Shown: positions 1-11,338, counted from the first letter of the stretch. The stretch is 64,000 nt of DNA from Hymenoscyphus infarciens (GCA_001414345.1 LLCB01000187.1:1-64000); one strand, 5' to 3'. Notes: a model not told the origin generated them from the sequence alone. Translations and numbers: made by a program.

Positions 1-80
1 ACACTATACTATACTACACTATACTATACTACACTATACTATACTACACTATACTATACTACACTACACTATACTATACA
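1..80. repeat. 15-bp tandem satellite
   Basis: Positions 1-60 are four exact copies of ACACTATACTATACT; 61-80 is a degenerate continuation. The array runs off the left edge, so its full size is unknown. It is not a telomeric TTAGGG repeat. Confidence 0.95.
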
Positions 81-287
81 CTCAATTTCAACGGTATCAC
101 TTCTTCCCCTCGTCCGCACCCCTCTCGTCACTCCTTGATCTGGAAAACGAGCACGAGACAACCGAGATTGCAGATGAGAGAGAGCTGCCCTGCCTCGCCG
201 TGGCGCTTCTTGTCATTTTTTCAAGTTGAGTTGGGCCTTTGAAACGGTCTCCCCGAGTCAATTTGCAGTGTAGTGCCAGTCCAGTGG

Positions 288-322
288 TGGGGGTTGAGGA
301 GGGGAGGCAGGGGAGGCAGGGG
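288..322 (+). other. G-run cluster, possible G-quadruplex
   Basis: Four runs of at least four G (289-293, 301-304, 310-313, 319-322) are separated by loops of 7, 5 and 5 nt. The last two loops are identical (AGGCA). The cluster ends exactly where the inverted-repeat element at 323 begins. G4 formation is an inference from the pattern only. Confidence 0.5.
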
Positions 323-772
323 CAACAGTGGGTGCAGGAATTCCGTGCGCACAGGCCTAGATTCTGCTAAGCTACACCAAAATCACTATATTTTTACTAA
401 CTTCTCCTACTAATTATAGAAGAACGCTCTATTAGATTTATATAAAACGAAGTATTAAGATTAGTATAACCTAATACTTAAACCTCCTTAGCTTTTAATT
501 AGGCTAGAGTAACTTAAAGTCTATATTGTAATAATCTCTTAGAGACTTTATTAGTAAAATATTAGCTTTTAAAATTATATACGTAGCTTAGGAGTTTTAA
601 CTAAGTAGTTAGTTGGGAATATGCTCTTCTTATAAAGCTCTACGTCTATAATCGTTATTAGGATATGTTATACTATATATTTACTAGTTTATAAGGCTAT
701 AAAGAGGGTGACTTTTAGTGTATTTTCGGCTAAATTTAGAGGGTGCGCACGGAATTCCTACACCCACTGTTG
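323..772. mobile_element. 450-bp non-autonomous inverted-repeat element (MITE-like)
   Basis: The ends are near-perfect inverted repeats of about 30 bp. The left arm contains CAGTGGGTGCAGGAATTC followed by CGTGCGCAC, and the right arm is its reverse complement with one C-to-T change. The interior (about 360-740) is very AT-rich and has no ORF. GGGG flanks both sides (319-322 and 773-776) but may be chance, so the target duplication is unresolved. The GGTGCAGGAATTC core of the arms is shared with the 216-bp elements at 14407 and 32808. No transposase is present. Confidence 0.75.
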
Positions 773-1249
773 GGGGAAAACGTTTGCAAGCGTGCAGCGC
801 AGAGGCGGGGGACGAAAAGAATGAGATACTACTCGTAACGGCACATGGCATGGCAGCATCGACTTGATTTGACTTGACTTCCCCTAGGAATGAACCTTCT
901 CGTTCTCAACAAGGTTGGTTGGATCGTCTGCGAATCCTCAGAGTGAAAGAGAAGTGGAAGTTTACTGAGGAAGGTACGTTCTTGAGAGCGCCCGAGTGAC
1001 GCATTCCGAGTGCTGCTGTCACACGAGGGGTCAACAAACTTGAAAGCACACAACCACCATCGCGAACGCCCGCCCAACGGCAACATCGATAACCTCGAGT
1101 TCGAGTTACCTTTCATTATCAGAAGATCTGAACAAATCTGGAAACCTTCAGTGAGCGTGTATAAAATCCCCGCCGCTCTTCGTTGAGCTTGCCAGAATCC
1201 AGGACGACAATAGAACCAGCACCGGAGAATTGTTAGAACCTCGCAGAAG
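773..1249. promoter_or_regulatory. Upstream region of the siderophore acetyltransferase gene
   Basis: This 477-bp stretch of normal GC lies between the element ending at 772 and the ATG at 1250. Reverse-strand open frames here have no recognisable protein character. TATAAAA at about 1160-1166 is a possible TATA-like element 85-90 bp upstream of the start. No specific operator can be assigned. Confidence 0.4.
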
Positions 1250-3049
1250 ATGGCTCCCACTCCAAGCGTTGTCCATCTCCCAAATGGACAGACGCTGAGT
1301 GTCATTTCCGTCTTTGGTGGTTTCTTCTTCAAGTCCAACGAACTCAATCACCACAGCAGTGTCTTTCCCGCAGGTTGGACCGTCATCCTCCAAACCGAAG
1401 ACGACCCCGAAGTCGATGATACCACGGCAGATTCGACAGGCCTCGAGCTAAGAGGCATGCCGGCGAAGGAGAAGAAACATCGTCACATCCACCCCTTCAA
1501 ACTACCTACCCTACGCAATGACAATCTCTTCATTTCCTCCATCTCGAATCCCTCCAGCAATGACTTCAAAGCACCCACGAGCCCAACCAGGCAGATTGCA
1601 ATGATGCTTTGGGCAACACTGCAATGGTACTTTCATCAACCAGAACCTAAGCCATTCCTCCATACAGAAGCTTCGAAAGACGCACCAGAGACGGCAAAGC
1701 CCAAGGGCGATTGGCGAATAAACATCAAGAGGGAGGGGGTATTTCGAGGACGGAATTTGATACAAAAGCTAGAGCGAATGGGATTGATCACATCCGAGGA
1801 TTCATCCGTGGGTGAAGACCCCGAAGAAAACACGCCCGCAGGCTGGTCTGAAATGTTTACGTCGAGGAGGACTTTTTGGCAACTATCCGCCAAACTTTTC
1901 TTATTTACCCTCACTCCGACAGTGGGATCATCTTTTCCCGGATCTCCATACGGCAGTAGACCCAGCTCTCCGGTTCGCGGCGATCACAGAAATCGTTCTC
2001 CCAGTCGCAGAGGATCCCCAGATCGTAATTCAACAGCAGGGGGACTCGCAAGTCCAGGACTTCCACCACAAAGTCTCTGGGCCACGACCGCCCCAGGCCC
2101 CTTCTCATCCGGAAGCCATCTCCCTACATACTTCCCTCCACCACCCCTTCAGTACACCATGACATCTGGAGTACGACACCCCGTCCGTCCCAAACCACCA
2201 CGTCAAGGCGAAATATTTTACACCAGATTTGTTCAAAGTATAGGCCAATATCTTGCCTTCCGAGTAGCTTCATTATCCACAAGACCCGTAGCCTACAACG
2301 GCCCAACCACTCTCCTCAACACCCCTAAACACCACACAACTACATCCCTCTCCTCCCTCCCAGCACACATTTCCATCTCCTCCATCGCAGACCTCACACC
2401 CCCCTCGTCAACCTTCGAACCCGAAGACACCACCGCAATGACCGACATCCAACTCCTGCACAAATGGATGAACAACCCACGCGTCTCAAACTTCTGGTCC
2501 CTCTCAGGTCCGCAGTCCATCCAGGAAGAATTCCTCAAAAAGAATCTTGCGAGTAAACATTCATTCCCTGCCATCGGTCTCTGGGACGGAAAGCCATTCG
2601 GTTTCTTCGAGATTTATTGGGTGAAGGAGGATATTTTAGGCAGGCATCTTGGGAATGAGGCGGGGGATTTTGACCGGGGGTTTCATGTGCTTGTTGGGGA
2701 GCAGGAGTTTAGGGGGAAGCATCGGGTGGATACTTGGGGGACTAGTATTGCGCATTGGGCTTTTGTGCAGGACTATAGGACGGAGTCTGTGGTGCTGGAG
2801 CCGAGGGTCGATAATGAGAGGTATGTTTTTTTCTCCCTCTATTTTTCTTCTCCCTTTCATCTTGGACTTGGTGGGAGGGTGGTTGAAATGTGAGTTTTGG
2901 GAATAGATGACTGACTTTTTGAGGGGAACAGGTTTATCTCGCATCTTCAGAGTGTGGGGTACATGAAGGAGAAGGAGATTACCTTTCCGCATAAGCAGAG
3001 CGCTTTTATGAAGTTGCGACGGGAGAACTTTGAAGCGCCCGTTTTATAG
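1250..3049 (+). CDS. SidL/AceI-like N5-hydroxyornithine acetyltransferase (siderophore biosynthesis)
   Basis: Predicted CDS join(1250..2820, 2932..3049), 562 aa. The intron has a GTATGT donor and an AACAG acceptor, and splicing restores the C-terminal end that is lost if the first exon is read through. Residues about 400-555 match the siderophore acetyltransferase (IucB/MbtK-like GNAT) domain: a Trp-rich start (LLHKWMNNPRVSNFW), then GFFEIYWVKED, DRGFHVLVGE and FRGKHRVDTW, and the final QSVGYMKEKEI block. In this family the enzyme acetylates N5-hydroxyornithine for ferricrocin/fusarinine-type hydroxamate siderophores. The N-terminal half carries a low-complexity Ser/Pro/Arg linker at about 225-275. 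SidL and the paralog SidF share the domain; I prefer SidL because no peroxisomal targeting signal is visible at the C-terminus (ends EAPVL), but this is inference. The gene abuts the AT-rich block. Confidence 0.82.
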
Positions 3050-3794
3050 GATTCTTTTACGGTGCGGGGGGTGAGGGGAAGTGAAGGGGGGGGGATGGGA
3101 TGACAGGGACCATGATTGATTGATAAAGTGATGAACTGAAGGAATGGGACAGAAGATAAATTAGATTATGAATGAGGTTAGAATTAGGTTATACCCTTCG
3201 CTCTTGGTAGAAAAAAAAAATATTTAGCTGTGTATGGTTTATCTATTGGTAATATTAACCCTCTATATAATTTTTGAAAGAAGATCTTCTATAAATAGCG
3301 GCTGGGGGAAAAGGCTGGCAACTTACGTGGGGCTATTAATTTATATATATATATATCTTGTAAAAATATCTTGTACACATATCTCCTCGTCAAAGGGTCC
3401 TGCTACCTATCTTTAGGCTACCCGGGGGAGGGAGTGGCCTGTGAGGCCTGTGAGTAGATAATTGTTCTACTAGCTAAGCTAGTTATAGGTTACCTAGGAG
3501 GCTGGGAATAGTTGCGCTTGTTTTGACTTTTTAGGTTACTATTTAGTTGTTATTTAGGTTAGTTATCTACTAATAGATAACTATAGTTAGTAGAAATATT
3601 TTAGAGAAATATTCTAGAGAAAAAGTTCGAGTTATTTATAGGTTATCTGACGATTTTATAAGTCTAATAAGTATAGTAGTATTTTTAAGGTATTATTAGT
3701 AAGTTAGTAGGTTAGTAGGTTAGTAGGTTAGTAGGTTAGTAGGTTAGTAGATTAGTAGGTTAGTAGGTTAGTTATCTATTAATAGATAATTATA

Positions 3795-6700
3795 ATCGCT
3801 CGGTCTACCTCTTATCTAATCCGCTTCGCGTATTAGGTAAGAGAGAGTAATACGATAAAACCAGTAATATAACTACTTTTAGTTTATACTAAAATACGTT
3901 GTTTTTAAAAATATATAATAAAATAATAACACTTTATTATATTCTAATTTTAATTAAGGTCTCTTATTTTAAACTTAATAAATAGAATTATAAAGTAAGA
4001 TTTATCTATCTAGTATCTATCTAGTTCTTAAATCTAACTTCTAAGAATACTACTACTAAATATCTAGAAAAATTTAGTAAAGCTTAGAATATAGAAGAGA
4101 TAATTATATTTTAAAGATTAAATATAAGTTTAAGCTATATATTAATAGTAGGAACATATTAGAATAGTTTTAGTAGTAAAGGTAGAGAGTTATTAGAGGC
4201 TAGTTAAGGCGATTTTTGTAATAGCACGAAATATATACTATAGGAGAAGAGGTATATAAGAGTATGTTCGAGACTAAATAACGTGAGTAGATACTAGGCT
4301 CTAATATAGAAGAAAAGGAAAAACTATCCCTCTCTACTCTAGGAGTAGGCTACTATATATAAGAGGTTTAGACTAAAAGGTCTAAAACCGACTAACGTTA
4401 TACGTTGCCTATATAACCTTCCTAAAACAGATAATATAAGATAATAACTACTAAAACCTTATATATAGTAGATACTTCTAGCTATCTAGGATAATAGTAT
4501 ACTATTATATCTCTCTCTCTTAAAAAAGACTCGTCTTCGAGTCTATCTCTCTTATTATTTAGAGTTAAATTAGAATACTATAATATTGTTATTAAGGTTA
4601 AAGTATTTATTATATTTATTGATTTTATTATAAGTAAGACGAGATATCGACTTTAGGTCTAAATTATAACTAAACTAATTTATAGATACTTATAAAAGAG
4701 AGATTTCGTTTCTAATCCTTTAATATTAAAGTAAGCATTTATTAAAAGAGTATAGTCTAATCTTATCTAGTAGGTTAGAGAAAGTTTAAAGTAAAATAAG
4801 AAAAAGTTTAAAGAAGAGTAGGAGATGAATATTAAGAGATAACGTTATAGGTAATAGTAATAACTTATTTAAGAGCTTACTTTAAGAGTATACTAATTTG
4901 TATCTAATTCGAATTTAAATAAAAAAAAAGACTTCTAGCCTAGCTAGAAGTAAAAGAAAGTAAGACTCTAATCAGAGTTAGTAGGGTTTTAAGTAGTTAA
5001 AGGCAAAGTTGTTTCTAATTATTAAGTTTCGCTATCTAAAGTTTAAGATAATAAAAGGAGTAGTTCTAGCTAGTTAAAAGAGTTTAATACTAAAGTTATT
5101 ATATTATCTAAGTAACTAGGAATAATAAAAGGGGTGGTTTTAGCTAGTTAAAAACAAAGTTATTACTAAACTTTATTATATTATTTTAGCTAGTTAAAGA
5201 GTTATTACTAAAAGTTATTATATTACCTTATTCCTTCTCTAAATCGGAGTACTTAAGAACTTATTTATCTTCTAATTCTAATTCTACTTTAGAAGTAGTA
5301 GAAGATTTACTATTAGATTATAGAGAGTTTAAAGCTAGATTAGATAAGGAGAAGGTATTTTAGACTAAAGTACTAATATTATATAACTTAGCGTTTTAGT
5401 ATATCTTCTTATCTAAAGCTAAAAGATTAGACGCTATCTTAATAAAGTTATAGTTCTATTATCTCTTTCTTAAAGTAGCTAAGTTTTAGAGCTATAGTAT
5501 AATCTTGTCCTATATTTAAAAGAACTATTCTAATTCTAGTATATCTCTAAGTATAGCTATACTTAAAAAGCGACCCTTGAAATCGGTAAAAGTTTCTCTA
5601 GTATTATCTATCTATAAAGCTATAAAAGCGTTCTAAGCGTCCTCTATCTCGTAACCGGTTAAAAAGTAGGTATCTAAAAGGGTAACTATATCTTCTTAAT
5701 CTTTAAAAGTAAGGTCTAACTCTAACTCGTATCTAGGCTCTAGGTAGTTCCTAGCTAGTCTAGTTGTTGTACTCTAAATAAGGGCTTTTTAAGTTAGAGG
5801 GGAGTTGTAATAATTAGTATTTATAGAGAGTCTATTATATACTAATATCTTCTATTATTAGTATATAGGTGAAATGCTGTTGTCTAAAGGTTTAATCTTT
5901 TTAGTTATCTTACTTTTTTATTAGAAGGTATTTAAAGAGGCTTTGGTACTATATTGAGTAGAGATAGAATAATAGAAGGTATTAGAAGTAGCTGCTTATA
6001 GCTAAAAGGGGTATAAATTTAGGCTTAAAAGTAGAAGAGGGTCGGATTAGAGAGGGTTTAGAGGTAAAGCGATTTATTAACTTATAAGTTTACTTACTTT
6101 CTTTTCTAGCTTAGCTAGCTAATCCTTTATTTCTTAATTTTCTACTTTTAAAGCCTATATAACTAACTATATCTAATCTATATTTAAGAAGTTCTACTTA
6201 TCTTTGTTTTGTTAAGATCTTCTTGATCTTAGTATATAAATACTATTTAGATAGCTTTTAAAAGGGTGTCTTTTAATAAGAGAGGTAGCCTTAGAAGAGG
6301 TTTATTACTTGACGCTATTTAGTAGAACTATTAATATAATATTAAATTAAGAGAGAGTAAGAGTAGATTTAGAAGCCTTTATAATAACTTTTTAGTAATA
6401 GTTAACTTATTTACTAAACCTATATATAGTAGTCCCTATATAGAGAGGGTTATTAGAAGCCTCTAGAGCACTTAGTATATTCCTACTTTCTTAATATATA
6501 AAACACGCTTTTTACTAGCTATTTAAAACTAATACTAAACCCTAATATTACTAACTATCTAGGTAGTCTTTGATTACCTAGCTATTTAAGGATGTTGTTG
6601 TCCTAGTCTAAATCTAGGCTAAGTTGTATTTAAAAATAAAAAGAGTAATAATAAGCTTAAAAGAGATATTATAAATACTATTACTAGCGAAGTAGAGTTT

Positions 6701-7103
6701 TTCCTTTTTATATAATAGTATGAAATATATACTATAGGAGAAGAGGTATATAGGAGTGTGTTTAAGACTAAATAACGTAAGTAGATACTAGGCTTTAATA
6801 TAGAAGAAAAGGAAAAACTATCCCTCTCTACTCTAGAAGTAAGCTACTATATATAAGAGGTTCGGACTAAAAGGTCTGAAACTAACTAACGTCATACGTC
6901 GCTTATATAACCTTTCTAAAATAGATAATATAAGATAATAACTGCTAAAACTCTATATATAGCAGGTACTTCTAGCTATCTAGGATAATAGTATACCGTC
7001 ATAATTTTAGTATAAACAAAAGTGGTTATATTACTGGTTTTATTATATTACTCTCTCTTATCTAATACGCGAAGTAGATTAGGTAAGAGATAGACTAAGC
7101 GAT
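3795..7103. mobile_element. Long-TIR element with TA target duplication, split by an LTR retrotransposon
   Basis: About 100 bp at 3795 onward is the reverse complement of about 100 bp ending at 7103. Both arms begin ATCGCT, continue with a GTCTA-CTCTTA stretch and later AAAACCAGTAATATAAC. The dinucleotide TA flanks both ends (3793-3794, 7104-7105), which matches TA-targeting DNA transposons. Removing the LTR element and one target copy (4217-7008) leaves an original element of about 520 bp, so it was probably non-autonomous. The arms differ mostly by C/T and G/A transitions. No transposase ORF is visible. Confidence 0.7.
4217..7003. mobile_element. Complete but dead LTR retrotransposon (293-bp LTRs, ATTTT target duplication)
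   Basis: 4217-4509 and 6711-7003 are direct repeats of exactly 293 bp each. The 5' copy begins TGTAATAGCACGAAATATAT; the 3' copy has TG mutated to TA and CAC to TAT. The five-base duplication ATTTT flanks the outer ends (4212-4216, 7004-7008). The internal region (4510-6710) is only 2.2 kb and stop-riddled in all frames, shorter than a usual Copia or Gypsy gag-pol, so the element was deleted or non-autonomous. I could not assign a superfamily. It inserted inside the TIR element at 3795-7103. Confidence 0.8.
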
Positions 7104-7444
7104 TAGTATAGTTAGTGGAAATAGCTTAGGGAATATTTTACTTAGAGAAAATATTCGAGTTATTAGTAAGTTATCTACTAGTAGTTATAAGTATAATAAG
7201 TATAGTAATATTTTTAGATTATTATTAGTAGATTAGTAGGTTAGTAGGTTAGTAAGTTAGTAGATTAGTTATCTATCGATAGATAATTATAGTATAGTTA
7301 GTAGAAAGAGCTTAGGGAATATCTTACTTAGAGAAAATGTTCGAGTTATTAGTAAGTTATCTACTAGTAATACTATTTTATTTAAAAAAGAAATAAAATA
7401 AAATAAAAAATAAAAATAATAAGAAAATTAAAAAATTAAAAAAG

Positions 7445-8036
7445 GCCTTAGCTATTTCTAGGTTATCTATCTAGAGAGTACTTAGAATCTAAGAAGGCTT
7501 TTATAAGCTATTAGTAGATTATCTAGAGATAGCTATAATAGAGGCTTATATGAAAAAAAAGTCGAGCTATTTATATATAACTTACTAATCGTCTAGCTTT
7601 TAGAAATCTTAGATAAAAAAGTTAAGCTACTTATAAGTTACTTAGTTATAGCTTTAGTTTTAAGAATTATACTATAAACTAACTAACTATTCGTAGCTTA
7701 TCTAGAGAAAGTAGCGGTTTCTAGATAAATAGATATTAGTAGGCTAGCTAGCTATCTATAAATACTTTTATCTTATGAAATTTGAAAATATATTATAAAA
7801 ATAATTATCTATAACTAACTCTCTATAATTAATAGACTCTTAGTAAGCTATATAGAAGTAGTTTTGTTTTTCTATTAGTAGATAATTTAATAATAAATAT
7901 ATTAGCTTCTTAAGAAAATATTTAAACTTAGTTTAAAGTACTTAGAAATAGTCGTAGAGTTTTAACTTATTATAAAAGAAGTAGTCTATTTTAGACTTTA
8001 CTATTAAGCTATCTTTCTTTAGATTAGTAGAGTATT
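7445..8036. repeat. Dispersed repeat, copy A (heavily mutated)
   Basis: About 590 bp, starting near TTAGCTATTTCTAGGTTATC and running past CTATCTTTCTTTAG, is homologous to copy B (9593-11205) in the same orientation. Copy A is consistently the more AT-rich version, for example GTAGCGG where copy B has GTGGCGG. It has no coding capacity. The two copies date the insertions in copy B, because copy A shows the uninterrupted sites. Confidence 0.7.
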
Positions 8037-8361
8037 TTAAAAGTATAAATATTTAATAATAACTAAATTATAAATTATAAATCGTAAATTATAAAAGTTA
8101 AGTATTTATAACTAGATTAACTAAAGCTATAGCTAATTATAAATTAAATTATATTATACTATCTACTTACTCTCTTACTTCTTATTCTATTCTTTTATAT
8201 ATTATATATATTAAGAGGAAATAGATAAGAATATAGATAAGAGTATAGAAGAGAGAGAGTAAGAGAGTAGAGTAAGTAAATATTTTAAGAGAAAGTTTTT
8301 TCTAGTATAGATAAAAGAAGTTTAGTAAATAATCCTCTCTCTCTACTTTCTTACTTCTGCT

Positions 8362-8363
<2 letters not shown>

Positions 8364-8404
<41 letters not shown>
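8364..8404. repeat. (CT)n microsatellite
   Basis: An uninterrupted CT dinucleotide run of about 40 bp lies directly left of the hAT-like element starting at 8420. Confidence 0.95.
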
Positions 8405-8409
<5 letters not shown>

Positions 8410-8419
8410 TTTATCTAAA

Positions 8420-8932
8420 TAGCGTTTTTATTCTCCTAGTCTACTAAACACGCCTTTCTAAGCTAATTTAGTTATTCTTCTCCTAGTCTTACTTTTTACT
8501 CTCGCTCTTCTTCTTCTAGCTAATTAAATCGCTCGATTCTCCTTTTCTATTCTAGCTTAAAGAGTGTTTAAAGCCTTCCTAGGCCTAGTAGATAAGTACG
8601 CTAGATATAGCGTTTATTCTATAGCTAATAAATTAAGAGATAGTCGATTACTAGCTATAGATCGTAAATAGCTTTTGTAATCTCTCTCTTACCTAGAACC
8701 TCTAATAGAGATAAGTCTTCGTATCGATCCTAGCCTAGCTTACGTTCTTCTTCCTTAGCTATCTAATCTTTTTACTTCTCCTGCTTTATTCTATTCTCTC
8801 TCGAGCCTTACTTAGCCTCGCCTCTTCTACTAAAAATAGCTACTAGCCTTTCTTTACCTAGCCTAGAAGAGGCGGTTAGCCTAGATTAGCTAGTACTTAG
8901 ACTAAGAAGAGGCTAAGAGAATAAAAACGTTA
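8420..8932. mobile_element. hAT-like non-autonomous element, 513 bp, perfect 8-bp TSD TATCTAAA
   Basis: The left end reads TAGCGTTTTTATTCTCCTAG and the right end, reverse complemented, TAACGTTTTTATTCTCTTAG. The octamer TATCTAAA flanks it at 8412-8419 and 8933-8940. Eight-base duplications with short CAG-type ends are typical of the hAT superfamily; the related copy ending at 33457 keeps the unmutated end CAGCGTTTT. Internal sequence is shared with 31884-33457 (for example TAATTAAATCGCTCGATTCT). There is no transposase. Confidence 0.8.
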
Positions 8933-9304
8933 TATCTAAATATAATAAGAAGAATATAATATAAGAGCTAGGTAATAGAAAGTAAGAATATAATAGCGAG
9001 AAGGCGATTTTACTACTTTATATATAATACTTATTCTCTTTCTCTATTTAATAATTAATTACTATAGATAGTCTTAATATAGAGAGAGAGAGAGAGTAGA
9101 GAAGAAGAGAGAGAGAGCTTAAACTAAAAAATATTATATTTTCTATTTATAAAAAGTAATACTTTACGATTTATAGTTTACGTTTTACGATTTAGTCGTT
9201 TCCGACTTTTAGTATATACTAGATACTATACTTATCTTATCTCTATTCTTCTCTCGCTCTCTTCTATACTCTTTTAGAATACGTAATATATAGAAGAAGA
9301 GAAT

Positions 9305-9410
9305 AAGAGAGTAAGAGAGTAAGAGAGTAAGAGAGTAAGAGAGTAAGAGAGTAAGAGAGTAAGAGAGTAAGAGAGTAAGAGAGCAAGAGAGTAAGAGAGT
9401 AAGAGAGTAA
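9305..9410. repeat. GTAAGAGA 8-bp minisatellite
   Basis: About 13 tandem copies of an 8-bp purine-rich unit (GTAAGAGA), with one GCAAGAGA variant near 9383. It is a low-complexity tract with no coding content. Confidence 0.95.
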
Positions 9411-9737
9411 GAGAATAGAATAATATAGTTTAAGAATTACTATATCTTTTAGAAGCTTAATACTTAACTTTTACGATTTATAATTTAGTCGTTTTTAGAC
9501 TTTTATACTCTTAGAACGCTCTAATACGAGACGCTCTAGTAGATAACTCTACTAGTAATTATATTTTATAGAAAAATTAAAAAAATAATAAAAAAAAAGT
9601 TAAGCTATTTCTAGGTTATCTATCTAGAGATATCTTAGAATCTAAGAAGGCATTTATAAGCTATTTATTAGATTAGTTAAGAATAGCTACGATAAAGGCT
9701 TATAGAAGAAAAGAAAGTTAAGCTATTTATATATAAC

Positions 9738-10283
9738 TAGCGTTTTAGATTTCCTCGCCTAAACGCTTCTAGGTATTAGAATAAGAAAGAATACTCTACT
9801 ATATTAGAATATAATAGAATAGAATAACTCTACTTATAGAATATAATAGAAGAGAAAGAATAATTATAAAAGAAGAATTAGAGTAGCTAGGAAAGCTAAA
9901 AAGAGAGACTAGAAAGAGAGAGAAGAGTAAGAAATATAGAATAGAAGTAACTAGAAGAGAAAGAGTATCTCTAAATAAAACATAAAGTAGGTTAGTTTAT
10001 AAGAGAGCGGAGATATTACTAACTACTCTCTAGAACTTCTCTTATAACTAACCTACTTTACGTACTTCTACTAAATTATAATAGAATAATATATAAACTT
10101 TTCTATTCTCTCTACTAAGTATAGAAAGGAAATTAGCTCTATATAGAATTAGAAAGAATAGACGTATTAAAAGTATAGATTTAGAAGAGATAGATATATT
10201 ATAATAGACTAGAAGCGCTTAAAAATGAGTTTATAATAAGAAAGAATAGAAGTACTAATCCGGCTAAGAAAACAAAAACGCTA
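9738..10283. mobile_element. hAT-like element, 546 bp, 8-bp TSD TATATAAC/T
   Basis: The ends are TAGCGTTTT and AAAACGCTA. The flanking octamers are TATATAAC (9730-9737) and TATATAAT (10284-10291), differing by one C-to-T change. Comparison with copy A near 7575-7580 shows the empty site, so the insertion is directly supported. The ends match the family at 8420 and 33457. The interior has no intact ORF. Confidence 0.72.
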
Positions 10284-10363
10284 TATATAATCTACTAATA
10301 GTCTATCTTTTAGAAATCTCGAGTTAAAAAAGTTAAGCTACTTATAAGTTACTTAGGTATAGC

Positions 10364-10866
10364 TAAACTTAGGCAGCGATATTACTAGTGATATATTAGG
10401 AGAGTCTACGATATTTATTATATTATATTAAGTAATCTAATCGATACTAGGTTTCTAAGAATAATCGATAATATATCGATTATTAGTTGAAAAATAATTA
10501 TTCTAAAGAATAATAGCTCTTCTAGCTAAGAGCTAATAGAATATTACTTTCTAAAAATAAAGTTAAATTCATGTGATTTTTATAGTAAATTATAATTATT
10601 TATAACCTAAAGAGCTTACTTATTTATACTGAATTAAGAGTTATATAGTAGCTTTTTAATATAAGAAAGTAGATATAGAAAAAGAAAATAAAAGTTATAT
10701 AATATCTATTTAGTACTATAAGGCATTAGCGCTAAAAACCTGATATTTTATCGATTATCGTTAATTTTTTAACGATATTTTATTATATTAGATAAGAATT
10801 TACTATATTTATCCTACGATATATATCGCGATAATCCGATAAATATCGTATCGTAGCCTAAGTCTG
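10364..10866. mobile_element. Second hAT-like family, 503 bp, inserted in copy B
   Basis: The right end, reverse complemented, reads CAGACTTAGGCTACGATA; the left end reads TAAACTTAGGCAGCGATA, the same sequence with C-to-T and G-to-A changes in the first three bases. The flanks GGTATAGC (10356-10363) and GTTACAGC (10867-10874) resemble an 8-bp duplication with two differences; copy A has GTTATAGC at the empty site. The interior contains many ATCGAT/ATATCG palindromes and no ORF. Confidence 0.62.
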
Positions 10867-11338
10867 GTTACAGCTTTGGTTTCAAGAATTGTACTACGAA
10901 CGAACTATTCGTAGCTTATCTGGAGAAAGTGGCGGTTTCTAGATAGTTAGTTATTAGTAGGCTAGCTGTCTATAACTACTTTTATCTTGTGAAATATCTT
11001 ATGAAAATAGCTACTAGCGCTAGCTTACGATTACCTGTGACTAACTACCTATAATCTATAGACTATTAGTGAGTTATTTAGAAGTAGTTCGGATTTTTGT
11101 TCGAGCTTAGGTTAGGTTACCTGGAAATAGTCGCGGGGTTTTCACTTGTTGTGAAAGAAGTGGAATGTTTTGATCTTTACTGTTGACCTATCTTTCTACT
11201 TTGGATTATCTACTACGATAAGTGTTGAACTTGGAGAGAAATAGAAACATGTGCTGGGAATACGGACTTGGGTGGGAATAGATGCGTTGTGCCGTGGAAT
11301 TGAAATGTTATGCGAGATTTTTTAGGTTACTGAGATTA

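Larger units (their letters stand above)
3563..7372. repeat. Tandem satellite of about 190-210 bp, split by a transposon
   Basis: Three units share landmarks: TTAGTTATCTA..GATAGATAA, a GTTAGTAGAAA-type stretch, a TTCGAGTTATT stretch, a TAAGTATAGTA-type stretch and a run of GTTAGTAG 8-mers. Unit 1 is at 3563-3765. Unit 2 starts at 3766, is interrupted at 3795-7103 and resumes to about 7262. Unit 3 is at about 7263-7372. Unit 1 has an expanded 8-mer run (3703-3770, about nine copies of GTTAGTAG). Confidence 0.7.
9593..11205. repeat. Dispersed repeat, copy B (interrupted twice, less mutated on the right)
   Basis: This is homologous to copy A (7445-8036) in three pieces: 9593-9737, 10284-10363 and 10867-11205. 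The gaps are the two hAT-like insertions at 9738-10283 and 10364-10866. The right piece keeps more G and C (for example TCGCGGGGTTTTCACTTGTTG) than the matching part of copy A, which shows the direction of mutation. Confidence 0.7.

Noticed and set aside
3703..3770. GGTTAGTAG repeats as internal telomere-like sequence
   Set aside because: The unit is eight bases (GTTAGTAG), not TTAGGG, and it forms part of a larger satellite unit.
9305..9410. CRISPR-like regular repeats
   Set aside because: The repeats are contiguous 8-mers with no spacers, and this is a eukaryotic genome.
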